The position numbers and the translations under genes were made by a program. A DNA stretch of 30,975 nucleotides from Protostelium mycophagum (taxonomy: Eukaryota; Evosea; Variosea; Protosteliida; Protosteliaceae): contig MZNV01001797.1 in the NCBI GenBank assembly GCA_002081555.1, forward strand, positions 1 through 30,975. The letters run 5' to 3'. Below are positions 22,752-30,975 of this stretch, in pieces. Within the stretch, counting starts at the first letter, position 1. Every line of letters starts with the position of its first letter. A model generated the notes under the pieces. The model was not told the origin of the DNA and did no database searches. It worked only from the letters and a program-made list of their open reading frames with translations.

Positions 22752-23308
22752 ATGGCGGCCAATCTCACACCGCAACAGCTTTTAGAGATCAAAGAAGCTT
22801 TCTCCTTATTTGATGAAGATGGAAGCGGCACAATCACAACAAAAGAGATTGGTGCAGTCATGGCATCTTTGGGTATTTTATTTGTCGTTTGCCTTGTCTG
22901 AATCATGTAGGACAGGAAGCTTCTGAAACAGAAGTAGAGGAGATGATCAAAGAGTTTGATGAGGACGGAAATGGAGAGATAGACTTTGATGAATTTGCCG
23001 AAATGATGGCTAGCCGTGTCCTCCAAGCGAGTGCAGAGGATGTCACTCTCGATGTGAGTCTACATACACGTGATTTCTCTGAAATAATAGATCTTCTGTG
23101 TTTTCGATGAAGAACAGAAAGGGTATGTCACAAAAGAAGATGTACTGCGGGTCATGGAGAAATTAGGAGAATCAACTGAAGATGCCTCTGATTTATTCGC
23201 TGCTGCTGATGTAAATGGAGATGGAGAGATCGGTATGTGATGTTTCAGGAATCTCATTTGACATCTTTAGACTACCCTGAATTCGTAGCATTGATGACCG
23301 CTCGATAA
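22752..23308 (+). CDS. Calmodulin-like EF-hand protein
   Basis: Predicted 147 residues; exons 22752-22872, 22911-23053, 23091-23232, 23271-23308. It has calmodulin length and start ([20 protein letters not shown]). Four EF-hands: loop 1 [12 protein letters not shown], loop 2 [12 protein letters not shown] and loop 4 [12 protein letters not shown] look able to bind calcium. Loop 3, [12 protein letters not shown], lacks the usual Asp/Asn ligands and is probably weak or inactive. The central linker [12 protein letters not shown] departs from true calmodulin, so this is a calmodulin-like or centrin-like paralogue. It is paired head-to-head with TEX9, which fits a shared ciliary role, but that is inference. 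Confidence 0.88.
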
Positions 23309-23434
23309 CAGATTTTGTACAACTGTGAATATTTCTTCACAAAAATGTGGATGAAAATAAATCAAACTAAATGCAAGTGACCGCTGTGACTTTTTCTCAT
23401 TCTGTGATGCGGACCGTCTCATCCTGGAACTGAT

Positions 23435-23629
23435 TCAGATCTCTTGATCTCTCTGCTGCTTCTTCATCACCTTCGACAGCCCTCCCCATGGAACTTTAAT
23501 TACGTGGCACGGGCTTCTTTGGCAGATTGGATCGGAGATGTCCAAGCGTTTTTCTTTTTGAAGGGTGCCGTTAAACCCCACGGGATTTGCGCAAATGATA
23601 CAAAAGATATCCACTGAGGACGAGGACAC
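23435..23629 (-). CDS. Possible small Cys-containing protein
   Basis: Not recognised. An open frame ends at 23435 and encodes CIICANPVG, DPICQRSPCH and PWGGLSKVMKKQQRDQEI; the spaced cysteines could bind zinc. It has no ATG of its own. An upstream exon ending MTTRWTPLI, with an acceptor at CCGTCAG near 23625, could supply one. It would be convergent with the calmodulin-like gene. A competing plus-strand frame (23565-23774) covers part of the same DNA, so confidence is low. Confidence 0.3.
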   Translation of the reverse strand: MSSSSVDIFCIICANPVGFNGTLQKEKRLDISDPICQRSPCHVIKVPWGGLSKVMKKQQRDQEI

Positions 23630-23893
23630 TGACGGAGTTCAAAGAGGTATGCAGTGCCTTATCTTGGCACCCGTGGACACAAATAAGAGGTGTCCATCTG
23701 GTGGTCATGCCAATCTTGCAGATGAATTAGCATCTAAAAAATCGGAGTGTCAGGTGTCGCTAAAACTCCGTTGAGACTTTTTGAGAATTCGAAATTTGAC
23801 CGAAAAACAAAAGAAAATGGGATAAGATTGTTTTCTTCAAGAACAGAACTCACATCACACCCACGCACACGCACGAACCTATACGAAAACAAC

Positions 23894-24295
23894 ATGCCCT
23901 CTGTCAACTCCTACGTCTTTAGCAGCTCCCACCGCTCCAACAGCAGTGGCTATATCGACATACCGGCCAACATTTTGTCAAAGTTGCCTTCCAATTCCAA
24001 GTCTTCGAGCACTTCTTCCAGTCTTCCTGTTGTTCAGAATCAGGAGGTCAGTCAATGCCGTCCAAGAGTCAATAGAGGACACAGACGCCAGACCAGCAGA
24101 GATTATGAAGCCAAGGAGAGCCACGCACACGCACATTCCAACGTAAACCACGTACCCATCAGGGAGGAAGTGTCCACCAACGACAACACTCCTTCCTCTT
24201 ATCCTCTGATGTGGTCCCGTCTCACTTTTGGGCCAAGTGAAAATTTTTTCAGCCAATGGGCAGGAGTATCCGCTACTCAACGCCTCCTCTTCTGA
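23894..24295 (+). CDS. Unidentified Ser/Asn/His-rich protein
   Basis: Open frame of about 133 residues from the ATG at 23894, with longer open sequence upstream. It is low-complexity Ser-rich early (SNSKSSSTSSSLP), then basic (RPRVNRGHRRQTSRD), then HAHAH. No domain seen. Splicing near 24230-24260 into downstream frames is possible, so it could be the N-terminal part of the following membrane ORF. The antisense frame is also open and hydrophobic in part, so strand is not certain. Confidence 0.35.
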   Translation: MPSVNSYVFSSSHRSNSSGYIDIPANILSKLPSNSKSSSTSSSLPVVQNQEVSQCRPRVNRGHRRQTSRDYEAKESHAHAHSNVNHVPIREEVSTNDNTPSSYPLMWSRLTFGPSENFFSQWAGVSATQRLLF

Positions 24296-24299
24296 GGAG

Positions 24300-24310
24300 T
24301 ATAAATATAG
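24300..24310 (+). promoter_or_regulatory. TATA-like box upstream of a membrane ORF
   Basis: TATAAATATAG lies 121 bp before the ATG at 24421. It could be the core promoter of that ORF if the ORF is a separate gene. Confidence 0.3.
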
Positions 24311-24420
24311 AGTCTTCATTTTGACGTGATCACACTTATGAGCTTCTCAATTTTTACATCCCGCACGTGACTTGTGGACGCCACTCATATGACAAAAGAA
24401 GACAGGAGACATCTTCATCG

Positions 24421-24777
24421 ATGGACAAACATTCCAACTCTGATTCATCTTTAAAAAGTCTATCGAGATCTTTAATGTTGGCATGTTTATTCGTCATCTT
24501 CTCTCTGTCTCTTTGGGCTCCTCTCCTGCTCGTCCTGCTGGCCCTCAGTTTTGTCCATAAATGGAGACAATTCTTTGACAAATGTATTATTAAAGTATCT
24601 CTCTTGTCATCTCCACCCTGTTTTGTCACTGACACAAGCGAAGACTTCAGAAACAGAAAGCAAACTCTAAACAATAAAAACTGTCGTACGACAGTGTTTT
24701 TCATTCCAAAATTAGAAGAAAACGAAGATAAAGAAAGGACTGGCTCACGTCGTATGACCTCTTTCTCGAAGAAGTAG
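24421..24777 (+). CDS. Small predicted single-pass membrane protein
   Basis: 118-residue open frame starting MDKHSNSDSS. It has one strong hydrophobic segment or a short hairpin (LMLACLFVIFSLSLWAPLLL, continuing to about residue 45), then KWRQFFDKC and a basic tail. Family unknown. It may be the 3' exon of the Ser-rich ORF upstream. It converges with the RS-rich gene, whose stop is at 24840. Confidence 0.4.
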   Translation: MDKHSNSDSSLKSLSRSLMLACLFVIFSLSLWAPLLLVLLALSFVHKWRQFFDKCIIKVSLLSSPPCFVTDTSEDFRNRKQTLNNKNCRTTVFFIPKLEENEDKERTGSRRMTSFSKK

Positions 24778-24839
24778 AAGATTCTGATGAGCTGTACAGA
24801 TCAGTTTTGGCGGGAAAATTGAGATTCAAATGGTTAGGC

Positions 24840-25638
24840 TTACTTGCTGGGGACGCCTCCTGTATATCCTGGTGGTGGTCTGAACTCGCCTGCAGAACCT
24901 TTACCGAGGTCTTCAAGGTGGCACCCTTTACAACCACAGACGACACAGCCTCCTTCTGGCATGGTGGTGATCCTGTAACGAGATGGAACTTGGCAAAGAC
25001 AAGCCTGTGGATTTAGTGATGGTCTAAATGGAACATCATATCGTGATCTCACCTTTCGACGAGCGGAATAAGCCTTCAGACAGCCTCTGCAGCAGCCTTC
25101 TAAAGGTGCTCTGGAGTCGCGTGGCGGGCTCCTATATCTTCTGGGGCTTCTATCCCTTCTTGGGCTTCTGTCTCTTCTTGGGGATCGATCACGTGGGCTA
25201 CGACGCCTGCGATAATCGTCTCTTCCCCTCTCATCACGATATGGACGGCTGTCTCGATATGAGCGACGATCATCATCCCTCTGTCGTTCGCTTCGGTATG
25301 AACGGCGATCGTCTCTTCTTGGAGAGCGTTCCCTTGTCGGGCTGTCTCGTCTTCTTTCCGCCCGAACTGATGTCTCGGACCTACTCTGTGGAGAGCGGTC
25401 CCTGTCTGAGCGTCGTTCTGATCGGCGAGGGCTCTGATCATGTTAATTATGCTAAAATGACGTTGGATGATAGTTGTGCAACCTGCTGTTCTTCTTCTCT
25501 ACGCTCTATCCGCTCACTATCAGCGGTGTTGGAGCTGGTATAATCATCAATGACGGACCAGCCTTAAGAAACTCACTCATATTCCGATGTCTTCTTTGGG
25601 CTTTCAGAGGACTCATCATCTTGTGTAGGATCGGTCAT
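24840..25638 (-). CDS. RS-rich protein with Cys-rich C-terminal domain
   Basis: Predicted 219 residues; exons 25638-25577, 25534-25483, 25433-25053, 25004-24840. An acidic start (MTDPTQDDESSESPKK) leads into a long Arg/Ser/Asp repeat region with SPRRDRSPRRDRSPRR, typical of splicing-related SR proteins. The last roughly 70 residues are Cys-rich: GCCRGCLK, ACLCQVPSRYR, then GGCVVCGCKGCHLED, probably metal-binding, and end in RPPPGYTGGVPSK. No RRM is present. A role in nuclear RNA processing is inferred from the RS region only. The Cys-rich block looks conserved-like, but I cannot name the family. Open frames on the opposite strand here are shadows of the RS repeats. Confidence 0.8.
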
Positions 25639-25888
25639 GATCTTGCCAACCGTTAAAAATGAAACGAAATTTGAGCATCAAACGGTTCGTTTTTTTCTGG
25701 TACGTAAGTCGTGCTCGTTTACTGAGTGAAGTCAAAGAACTTAGAGCGTCTCTTTGCCACTCTAAGACATAAGAATACCTCAGAATCTCCTGGTTCGTGC
25801 TCATTCGCCTTCGTTCTCTTTGGAGTTGGCATTCGGGGTCATTTCCATTCTACAACGACACAACCTTCCTCTTTCCTTTCCCCATTTT
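25639..25888. promoter_or_regulatory. 250-bp head-to-head promoter, RS protein / ZnT9
   Basis: Separates two divergent start codons. It contains one TTCTACAACG word near 25848 and a CT-rich stretch just before the ZnT9 start. No TATA box was recognised. Confidence 0.5.
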
Positions 25889-28589
25889 ATGATGAATTTC
25901 ATCATCGGAGGGCGTCTGAACTCCTTACGTCAAGTTCAACAGAGGACTACCCCGATCTTTAATCATGGAAACCTATCACGACAATTGAGAACAAGCAGTA
26001 TGAAGATCAGCAGTATATCACCAAGGTCACCAACTTCTCTATTTGCGCGACCAAATCCATCAACAGTGACACCATTGAAATCAACACCAGCACCAGCACA
26101 TTGTGATATTCAGAAAAGACAGATGAATGTACTGAAGAACATTTGTAAGCAAACTGATTTATGATGACCGTTCTGATGTTCTGAACACCTATTTCTGATT
26201 TTGATCTAATGTGATCAGTGAATAAAATTGCCTCAAGAATCAAAGGAGAAGAAGCTCTGGTGCACGTACTTCTCGCCGTGAAAAAAACACAAAAGGATTT
26301 TGTAAAGCCAGCCACTGCTCCCGCAGAAGTATGCGATCGTTCATACAGTGAACGATGATCAACTGATATATACAGACAGTCGGACTTAAAGCTGTGGTCA
26401 CTGCCATCGTTACTAATTCTGTTCTGTCATTTGCAAAGGTGAAACAGCACTAACAAGTGCAGAAGATGTTAATGTTTGCAGATCGGTGCATTCCTGTGGA
26501 CTGGCTCTGGTTCCATGTTGTCAGAAGGTGAATCGATCAGACATTCTTCCAACGTGATGAGAAAAACCATCAAATGACATTATCGTGATCCCTCGTGATT
26601 TAACGATCTGAAGAAGATCTGATTTTTTTCTCAGCGATTCATTCCATTGCGGACACAATCAACCAAGTGCTTCTGTATATAGGCATAAAGAGCAGCCTTA
26701 AAGCACCCACAAAAGATCATCCTTACGGCTTTGGCCCCGAACAGTTTGTGTGGGCGCTGGTAATTTTTCAGAATTTATGGATTATTTTTATTCCTTCAGA
26801 TTTATTTTGTTTCAATTCATTTTAATTTTTCTAAAATCAATTTTTCAGTAAAAAAATACAAAAAAATATGTCGGCACTATTCATTTTTCTGAATACGTCT
26901 TAACGTGGACACGTTAAGATACCCGGTATCTAACGTGAAGTTCGGATCTTACGCTTATGGTGTACAGATTTCTGCCGTGAGCGTCTTCTTTGTGGGCAGC
27001 AGCTTGTCTATTTATCACGGCTTCAGCACTCTTTTTGACTCTAACCACATGGTAAGTCTCGTTGTAGATGAAGGAATTGTCAAGTCCATCTGCCAGTAAA
27101 AACACCAGAAGTTGCATGTTGCCTGTCTGGTAGAAAAGTTATTGTGTGTTTGGATCTACAACCAGACGTCTCATTCCGATGAAACGTCTCAATGATTTGT
27201 GCAGGTGGAGTCGTCAGGTGTTGCGCTTGCTATTTTGAGCGTTTCACTTTTGTTGGAAGGGGCGACCCTTGTAGTAGCCATAAATGAGTGTAGATCCAGT
27301 GAGATTTTATCCGATTTTATTTTATTTTTCTGATTTTTTGGAAATATTTTGAATTATTTATTTTGTCTCAGTTTTTGATAAAGAAGTTTTTTTTTGAAAA
27401 TTAACAAAAGAAAAAAATCAGAATGTTTTAAAAAATTTTCACCCAAAAATTTCAAAATTTTCTAAAATATCTGATCCATATAGGAGCTCAAGATCTAAAA
27501 ATGTCCTTCCGAGATTACGTAAACGACGGACCCGACACCAGCAACGTCGCCGTACTTTTAGAGGATGCCGCAGCCGTATCGGGGGTCGGAATAGCCGGTG
27601 AGTGCCTCGTTGTAGATCGTGAAGATTCTAAGAAAGTTCAGCGTTTTGTGTGGGCATGACACATATGACTGGGAATCCGATGTGGGATTCCTTGGGTTCA
27701 ATAAGTGTCGGTGAGTGAAATTCCGATGAAATTTCAATTACATTTCAGACGAAATTTCGTTCAGATTTTCAAGTTGAGTGTAGCTGTTTAAATTCCTCGA
27801 TTTTACGGTAACAAACACGGTTATTACCGAGAACCTTAACGTGATTCACCACAAATAAAAATCCATCTTGCAAGCAGAAAAATCCCAGCGAAAATATAAA
27901 TTGAATAATGCAGGTACTATATTGGGTCTCATCGCATTGTTTCTCATCCGTAAGAACAAGGAGATTCTGGTGGGCAGGTGAAGTGTAAAAATTCAAGTGT
28001 TCAATGTCCTGAGACAGACACGTTAACAAACCTGTCATCGGTCAGATCAGAGATGTCAAGGCCGTAAGCTTGGTGGGTTTTCCTCGAAATTTCAGCACGT
28101 CAATCTACAACGTAGATCCAAACATGAAAATTCGTGGAAATTGGAGATCTACAACGAGACTGAGGAGAGCAGGGGACCAATCAATTGAGATTTCAAGCGG
28201 ATATCTCGTTCAATGGAGAAATCATATCGAGCCGATATCTACAACGAACATCACCGAATATCGTGGAGCTTCAGAAACAATTAGACACACCAGAAAAATT
28301 ACAAGCTTACCTCTTAAAATACGGTGAGTGATGACTGTAAGCGTCCTCTTTGTGGATGCGGCTCTGCGATGAGGTCTCCTGACTTTATCAGGTGACGGAG
28401 TTATCGACCAACTGGGAAGAGAAGTCGACCGTATAGAAGATGAGATCAAGATCATGGTGAGTAATGCACTCTCCGGTTTGCATCTGATACTCTTAGGTAC
28501 CCGAGGCGGTGTATGTGGATTTAGAGACGGACACTAAACTGAAGAGGATCATCCCGAGCACAGATACAAAACAATCAACAACAGAATAA
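25889..28589 (+). CDS. SLC30A9: Zinc transporter 9-like (SLC30A9) carrier
   Basis: Predicted 459-residue cation-diffusion-facilitator protein; 14 exons: 25889-26144, 26219-26328, 26376-26438, 26482-26527, 26635-26759, 26968-27051, 27205-27298, 27484-27597, 27642-27710, 27914-27977, 28018-28063, 28173-28323, 28392-28456, 28497-28589. Diagnostic parts: HSIADTINQ (metal-site His/Asp), KDHPYGFGPEQFVWAL, the family-specific VLLEDAAAVSGVGIAG, GNPMWDSLGS, IRDVKA, RFQADISFNGE and GVIDQLGREVDRIE near the C-terminus. Animal SLC30A9 exports zinc from mitochondria. The N-terminus MMNFIIGGRLNSLRQVQQRT is basic, Ser/Thr-rich and lacks acidic residues, as in a mitochondrial presequence, which agrees. It lacks part of the longer animal N-terminal region. 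Confidence 0.92.
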
Positions 28590-29484
28590 ATCATCTTTTT
28601 AATTATTAAATTAATATTTAAATTCATTTTTTTATCGAGCATTCTTCCAGTTGTAAATTTATATTGGAAAAAATAAACGATGGTCCCGGAAACGTGAAGA
28701 CCACCACGCTTGCCCACGTTTATCGAGCATTCTTCCAGTTGTAAATTTATATTGGAAAAAATAAACGATGGTCCCGGAAACGTGAAGACCACCACGCTGC
28801 TTGCCCACGCATGCGCACTCTGTTGTGATTCTGACCAATACTGGAAAACCTTTAGAGAGGGACAAGTTGCTGAAAGTCTTGAAGTGTTTGGTGGGCGAAA
28901 AGTCGTCAAGAACAGTCCAAGCACCATTATAGGCCTGTGCGATGTCGATGCAGGAGTTTTTGTAATGCATGGTGAATTGGTCTTATTCTCGCACTGAGTA
29001 AAGTCCCATTGCAGTGATGTACACTGACCTTTCTCTTCTCTGGTGTGCTTAATTTTGGTGATGATGCAGCTGTGGTGTCTGATCTCACCACAATCTCTTT
29101 GATGTCTAAGCCTTCCTGCTTGATGGCTGGAAAGAGATCACAACCTCAGGTTCTGTATGGGATGAGAAAAACAAGGTGACCTGGAGAACAACAAGCTGAG
29201 GTGTCCTTTACATCTGGTTAGACTGCAGGATGTTAGATGGCAGAAGTTGATGGAGTTTAGACTTGCTTCCTTCTGGAGTATTTGCAAGATGAGCTTCTAT
29301 GTTTTTTATGATATCTGATTTCATTCTCTTTGTTCTTCCTCCAGTATTCATCTGTATGTGTGAGATATGTCATGTTTTCACCTCATACTATGATCTTTCC
29401 ATTTAATGAAGGCTGGCTTCTTATGAAGTCTGCAATTTGGAACATTGTTGGATTCTCTGGTTAATTAGAGAAATCTGCTTTTGG
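28590..29484. other. Gene-poor stretch downstream of ZnT9
   Basis: Contains the 88-bp duplication. A minus-strand frame of 103 residues begins with a true ATG at 28970 (MHYKNSCIDIAQAYNGAW) and runs into the duplication; a plus frame over the same DNA lacks an ATG. Neither resembles a known protein. I see no exon from 29000 to 29480. Confidence 0.35.
28631..28805. repeat. 88-bp tandem duplication
   Basis: Copy 1 (28631-28718) and copy 2 (28719 to about 28809) are essentially identical, from TTTATCGAGCATTC to GCCCACG. The second has a 3-base insertion near its end (GCTGCTTGCC against GCTTGCC). Recent origin. Confidence 0.93.
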
Positions 29485-29945
29485 GACTCTTCCCTAACAA
29501 CCCCCAAAAACTTGGGGAGTCTTTCCTAACAACCCCCAAAAACTTAGGGACTCTTCTATAGCAACCCCCAAAAACTTGGGGAGTCTTTCCTAACAACCCC
29601 CAAAAACTTAGAGACTCTTCTATAGCAACCCCCAAAAACTTGGGGAGTCTTTCCTAACAACCCCCAAAAACTTGGGGACTCTTCCCTAGCAACCCCCTAA
29701 AATCTGAAAACTCTTCTCTAACAACCCCTAATATTCTGGGGAATCTTCCCTTACAACCCCCCAAAACTTAGGGACTCTTCCCTAACAACCCCAATATTCT
29801 GAGGACTCTTCCCTAACAACCCCAATATTCTGAGGACTCTTCCCTAACAACCCACAAAAAGTTGGGGGTCTTTCCTAACAAACCCCAATATTCTGGAGGG
29901 TCTTCACTAACAACCCCCAATATTCTGAGGGGTCTTCCCTAGCAA
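29485..29945. repeat. Minisatellite, about 14-15 units of 31-32 bp
   Basis: Units follow the pattern CTCTTCCCTAACAACCCCC, then AAAAACTTGGGGA, with variants ending AATATTCTGAGGA in the second half. Many units contain CCCCAA followed by TTGGGG, so each can fold into a small hairpin. In the first half, units alternate as a 62-64 bp dimer (TTTCCTAACAA / TTCTATAGCAA). Units are contiguous, without unique spacers. Confidence 0.95.
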
Positions 29946-30507
29946 AATCACAATATAGGCCTTGCTCTTTCTCTTGCTAAATTTTGAAAAGTCAATGTCG
30001 ATGAAAATGAATCCAATCGCAATCAGTGCACTTGCTGGCTTCTCTTGTATGTGTTCCTTTGCTTTGTCAACTGATGACGTGTCCATAGCAACATCAACTT
30101 GACAAGGCCCAGGGCGGAGATGTAGAGACAGATTAAACCCATGTGTTGTATCCGACAATGCAACAAATAGTTGAATGGATGATGCACACAGACATCACTA
30201 TACCGGACAACCAGGCCATCACTGGAAATCTCGTTGAAATTCCGGATAAATGTGAACTTACGTAATCCGACCCAGCACTAAAATTGTTTCAATATTCACC
30301 GACAATCAAAATGAGAAGGCGCGCAGCCAAGGATATCAAACAACTCATGTGTTAAAGCGCATCAACATACACTGAAGCGCCTTCTGTACGTAAACCTGGC
30401 CACCAAGCAGACCAAAAATGGCTTGGTCGGTCGAATTTTTCTTCATATATATTGCAGAAATGCTTTTTTGGGCTTCAAAATACCACTCCTTTTTTTGCGA
30501 ACCGTGT
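29946..30507. other. Intergenic stretch with an uncertain minus-strand ORF
   Basis: No clear gene. A minus frame runs from about 30158 down into the minisatellite (peptides VDVAMDTSSVDKAKEHIQEK and IAIGFIFIDIDFSKFSKRK), with its first ATG near 30086. It could be a real last exon whose end was overwritten by the repeat array, or chance. Confidence 0.3.
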
Positions 30508-30975
30508 TTATAAAGCCACGACGAATGCACATGCCAGCAAAAGGATAGTGACCTGCATAGCATTTCCAGAGTCTTTGTCAGGGTTGGTCTCGTGGCTGCT
30601 CGTTATATCAGGTTCAGTGGTGGGAGTGATGGTAGTGGAGGGAAGGCTGGGTACACCAACTGCCAAAATTTGTCTCACATTGCTCGCCCACGCATCTGCA
30701 CATTCGGTTCTGAATCTGTACCTGGTATAGGTAACAGTACTGGGGATTTCAAATCTGAAGGTCTTGGAATCCTGTGAGTTGAGTAGAAACAGATTCAACC
30801 AATGGGCATCAGTACTGTTATCCTCTGTGTAGTCCAAGTGTGAGTTATCTAAGCCCATGTATGACAAAGATCCAGCTTGTTCGCAAGTGATCAGGCTGTA
30901 ATTTGTTGCGATCTCGACCTCTGTACTCTTCAATATTCGATCTCCAAATGGTTGAACATCACGATTGTGATTCAA
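30508..30975 (-). CDS. Partial surface protein, probably GPI-anchored (3' part)
   Basis: Open frame of at least 155 codons running off the right edge, so the start is missing. The globular part (RILKSTEVEIATNYSLITC, then FRFEIPSTVTYTRYRF) has two or more Cys and several possible N-glycosylation sites. It is followed by a Ser/Thr/Pro stalk (VPSLPSTTITPTTEPD) and a C-terminal hydrophobic tail (MQVTILLLACAFVVAL) that ends the protein with no cytoplasmic residues, as in GPI-anchor signals. Family unknown; an extracellular adhesion or binding role is only a guess. Confidence 0.65.
   Translation of the reverse strand: MNHNRDVQPFGDRILKSTEVEIATNYSLITCEQAGSLSYMGLDNSHLDYTEDNSTDAHWLNLFLLNSQDSKTFRFEIPSTVTYTRYRFRTECADAWASNVRQILAVGVPSLPSTTITPTTEPDITSSHETNPDKDSGNAMQVTILLLACAFVVAL

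Noticed and set aside
24248-24262. GTATCC donor near 24256 as a third U12-type intron
   Set aside because: The sequence after GTATCC (GCTAC) does not match the U12 donor, and no TTCCTTRAY branch site precedes a usable acceptor.
25100-25441. Long open frames on both strands over the RS-rich exon
   Set aside because: They are shadow frames produced by the CGN/AGR-TCN codon repeats of the RS domain; the spliced minus-strand frame explains them.
29485-29945. Possible CRISPR-like array
   Set aside because: Units are contiguous and all repeat-like, with no unique spacers, in a eukaryotic genome; this is a minisatellite.
29485-29945. Telomeric repeat (CCCCAAAA/TTGGGG-like)
   Set aside because: The C4A4 stretch recurs only once per roughly 31-bp unit and the array is internal, with a coding region beyond it.

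Overview
This window is nuclear DNA from a eukaryote, probably a unicellular one. Genes are packed tightly and split by many short introns (about 30-200 nt, most near 40-100), nearly all GT-AG. The gene set is eukaryotic: a GNL1-type GTPase, xanthine dehydrogenase, a TEX9-like coiled-coil protein, an EF-hand protein, a TKL-like kinase and an SLC30A9-like transporter. TEX9 relatives are typical of organisms with cilia or flagella. TKL-type kinases joined to other domains are common in Amoebozoa, so a flagellate-stage amoebozoan is a reasonable guess, but the taxon is not proven here. All exon maps were built by hand from splice signals, reading phase and remembered family motifs; no search was run.

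Layout: Na+/H+ antiporter (+, 383-1819); GNL1 GTPase (-, 2062-5760) with an internal 455-bp tandem duplication; an unidentified multi-exon gene (+, about 6159-7402); FHA-kinase-pseudokinase gene (+, 7786-12163); adenylate kinase (-, 12363-13293); xanthine dehydrogenase with about 32 exons (+, 13917-21157); TEX9-like gene (-, 21242-22686); calmodulin-like gene (+, 22752-23308); small uncertain ORFs (23435-24777); an RS-rich protein with a Cys-rich tail (-, 24840-25638); SLC30A9/ZnT9-like carrier (+, 25889-28589); then a gene-poor end with an 88-bp tandem duplication, a roughly 31-bp minisatellite (29485-29945) and the 3' part of a probable GPI-anchored surface protein (-, 30508 to the edge). 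Genes largely alternate in strand, giving head-to-head pairs that share short promoters (65 bp between TEX9 and the calmodulin-like gene) and tail-to-tail pairs with 84-250 bp between stops. No shared pathway is evident.

Most notable: (1) a 10-bp word, CGTTGTAGAT / ATCTACAACG, is dispersed through introns on both strands. In one orientation it sits about 15-18 nt upstream of 3' splice sites; in the other its own TAG is the splice acceptor. (2) The FHA-kinase-pseudokinase architecture. (3) A minor-spliceosome (U12-type) intron splitting the kinase catalytic loop. (4) The GNL1 duplication, which breaks the frame unless one copy is skipped. (5) A one-base frameshift in an otherwise complete xanthine dehydrogenase.
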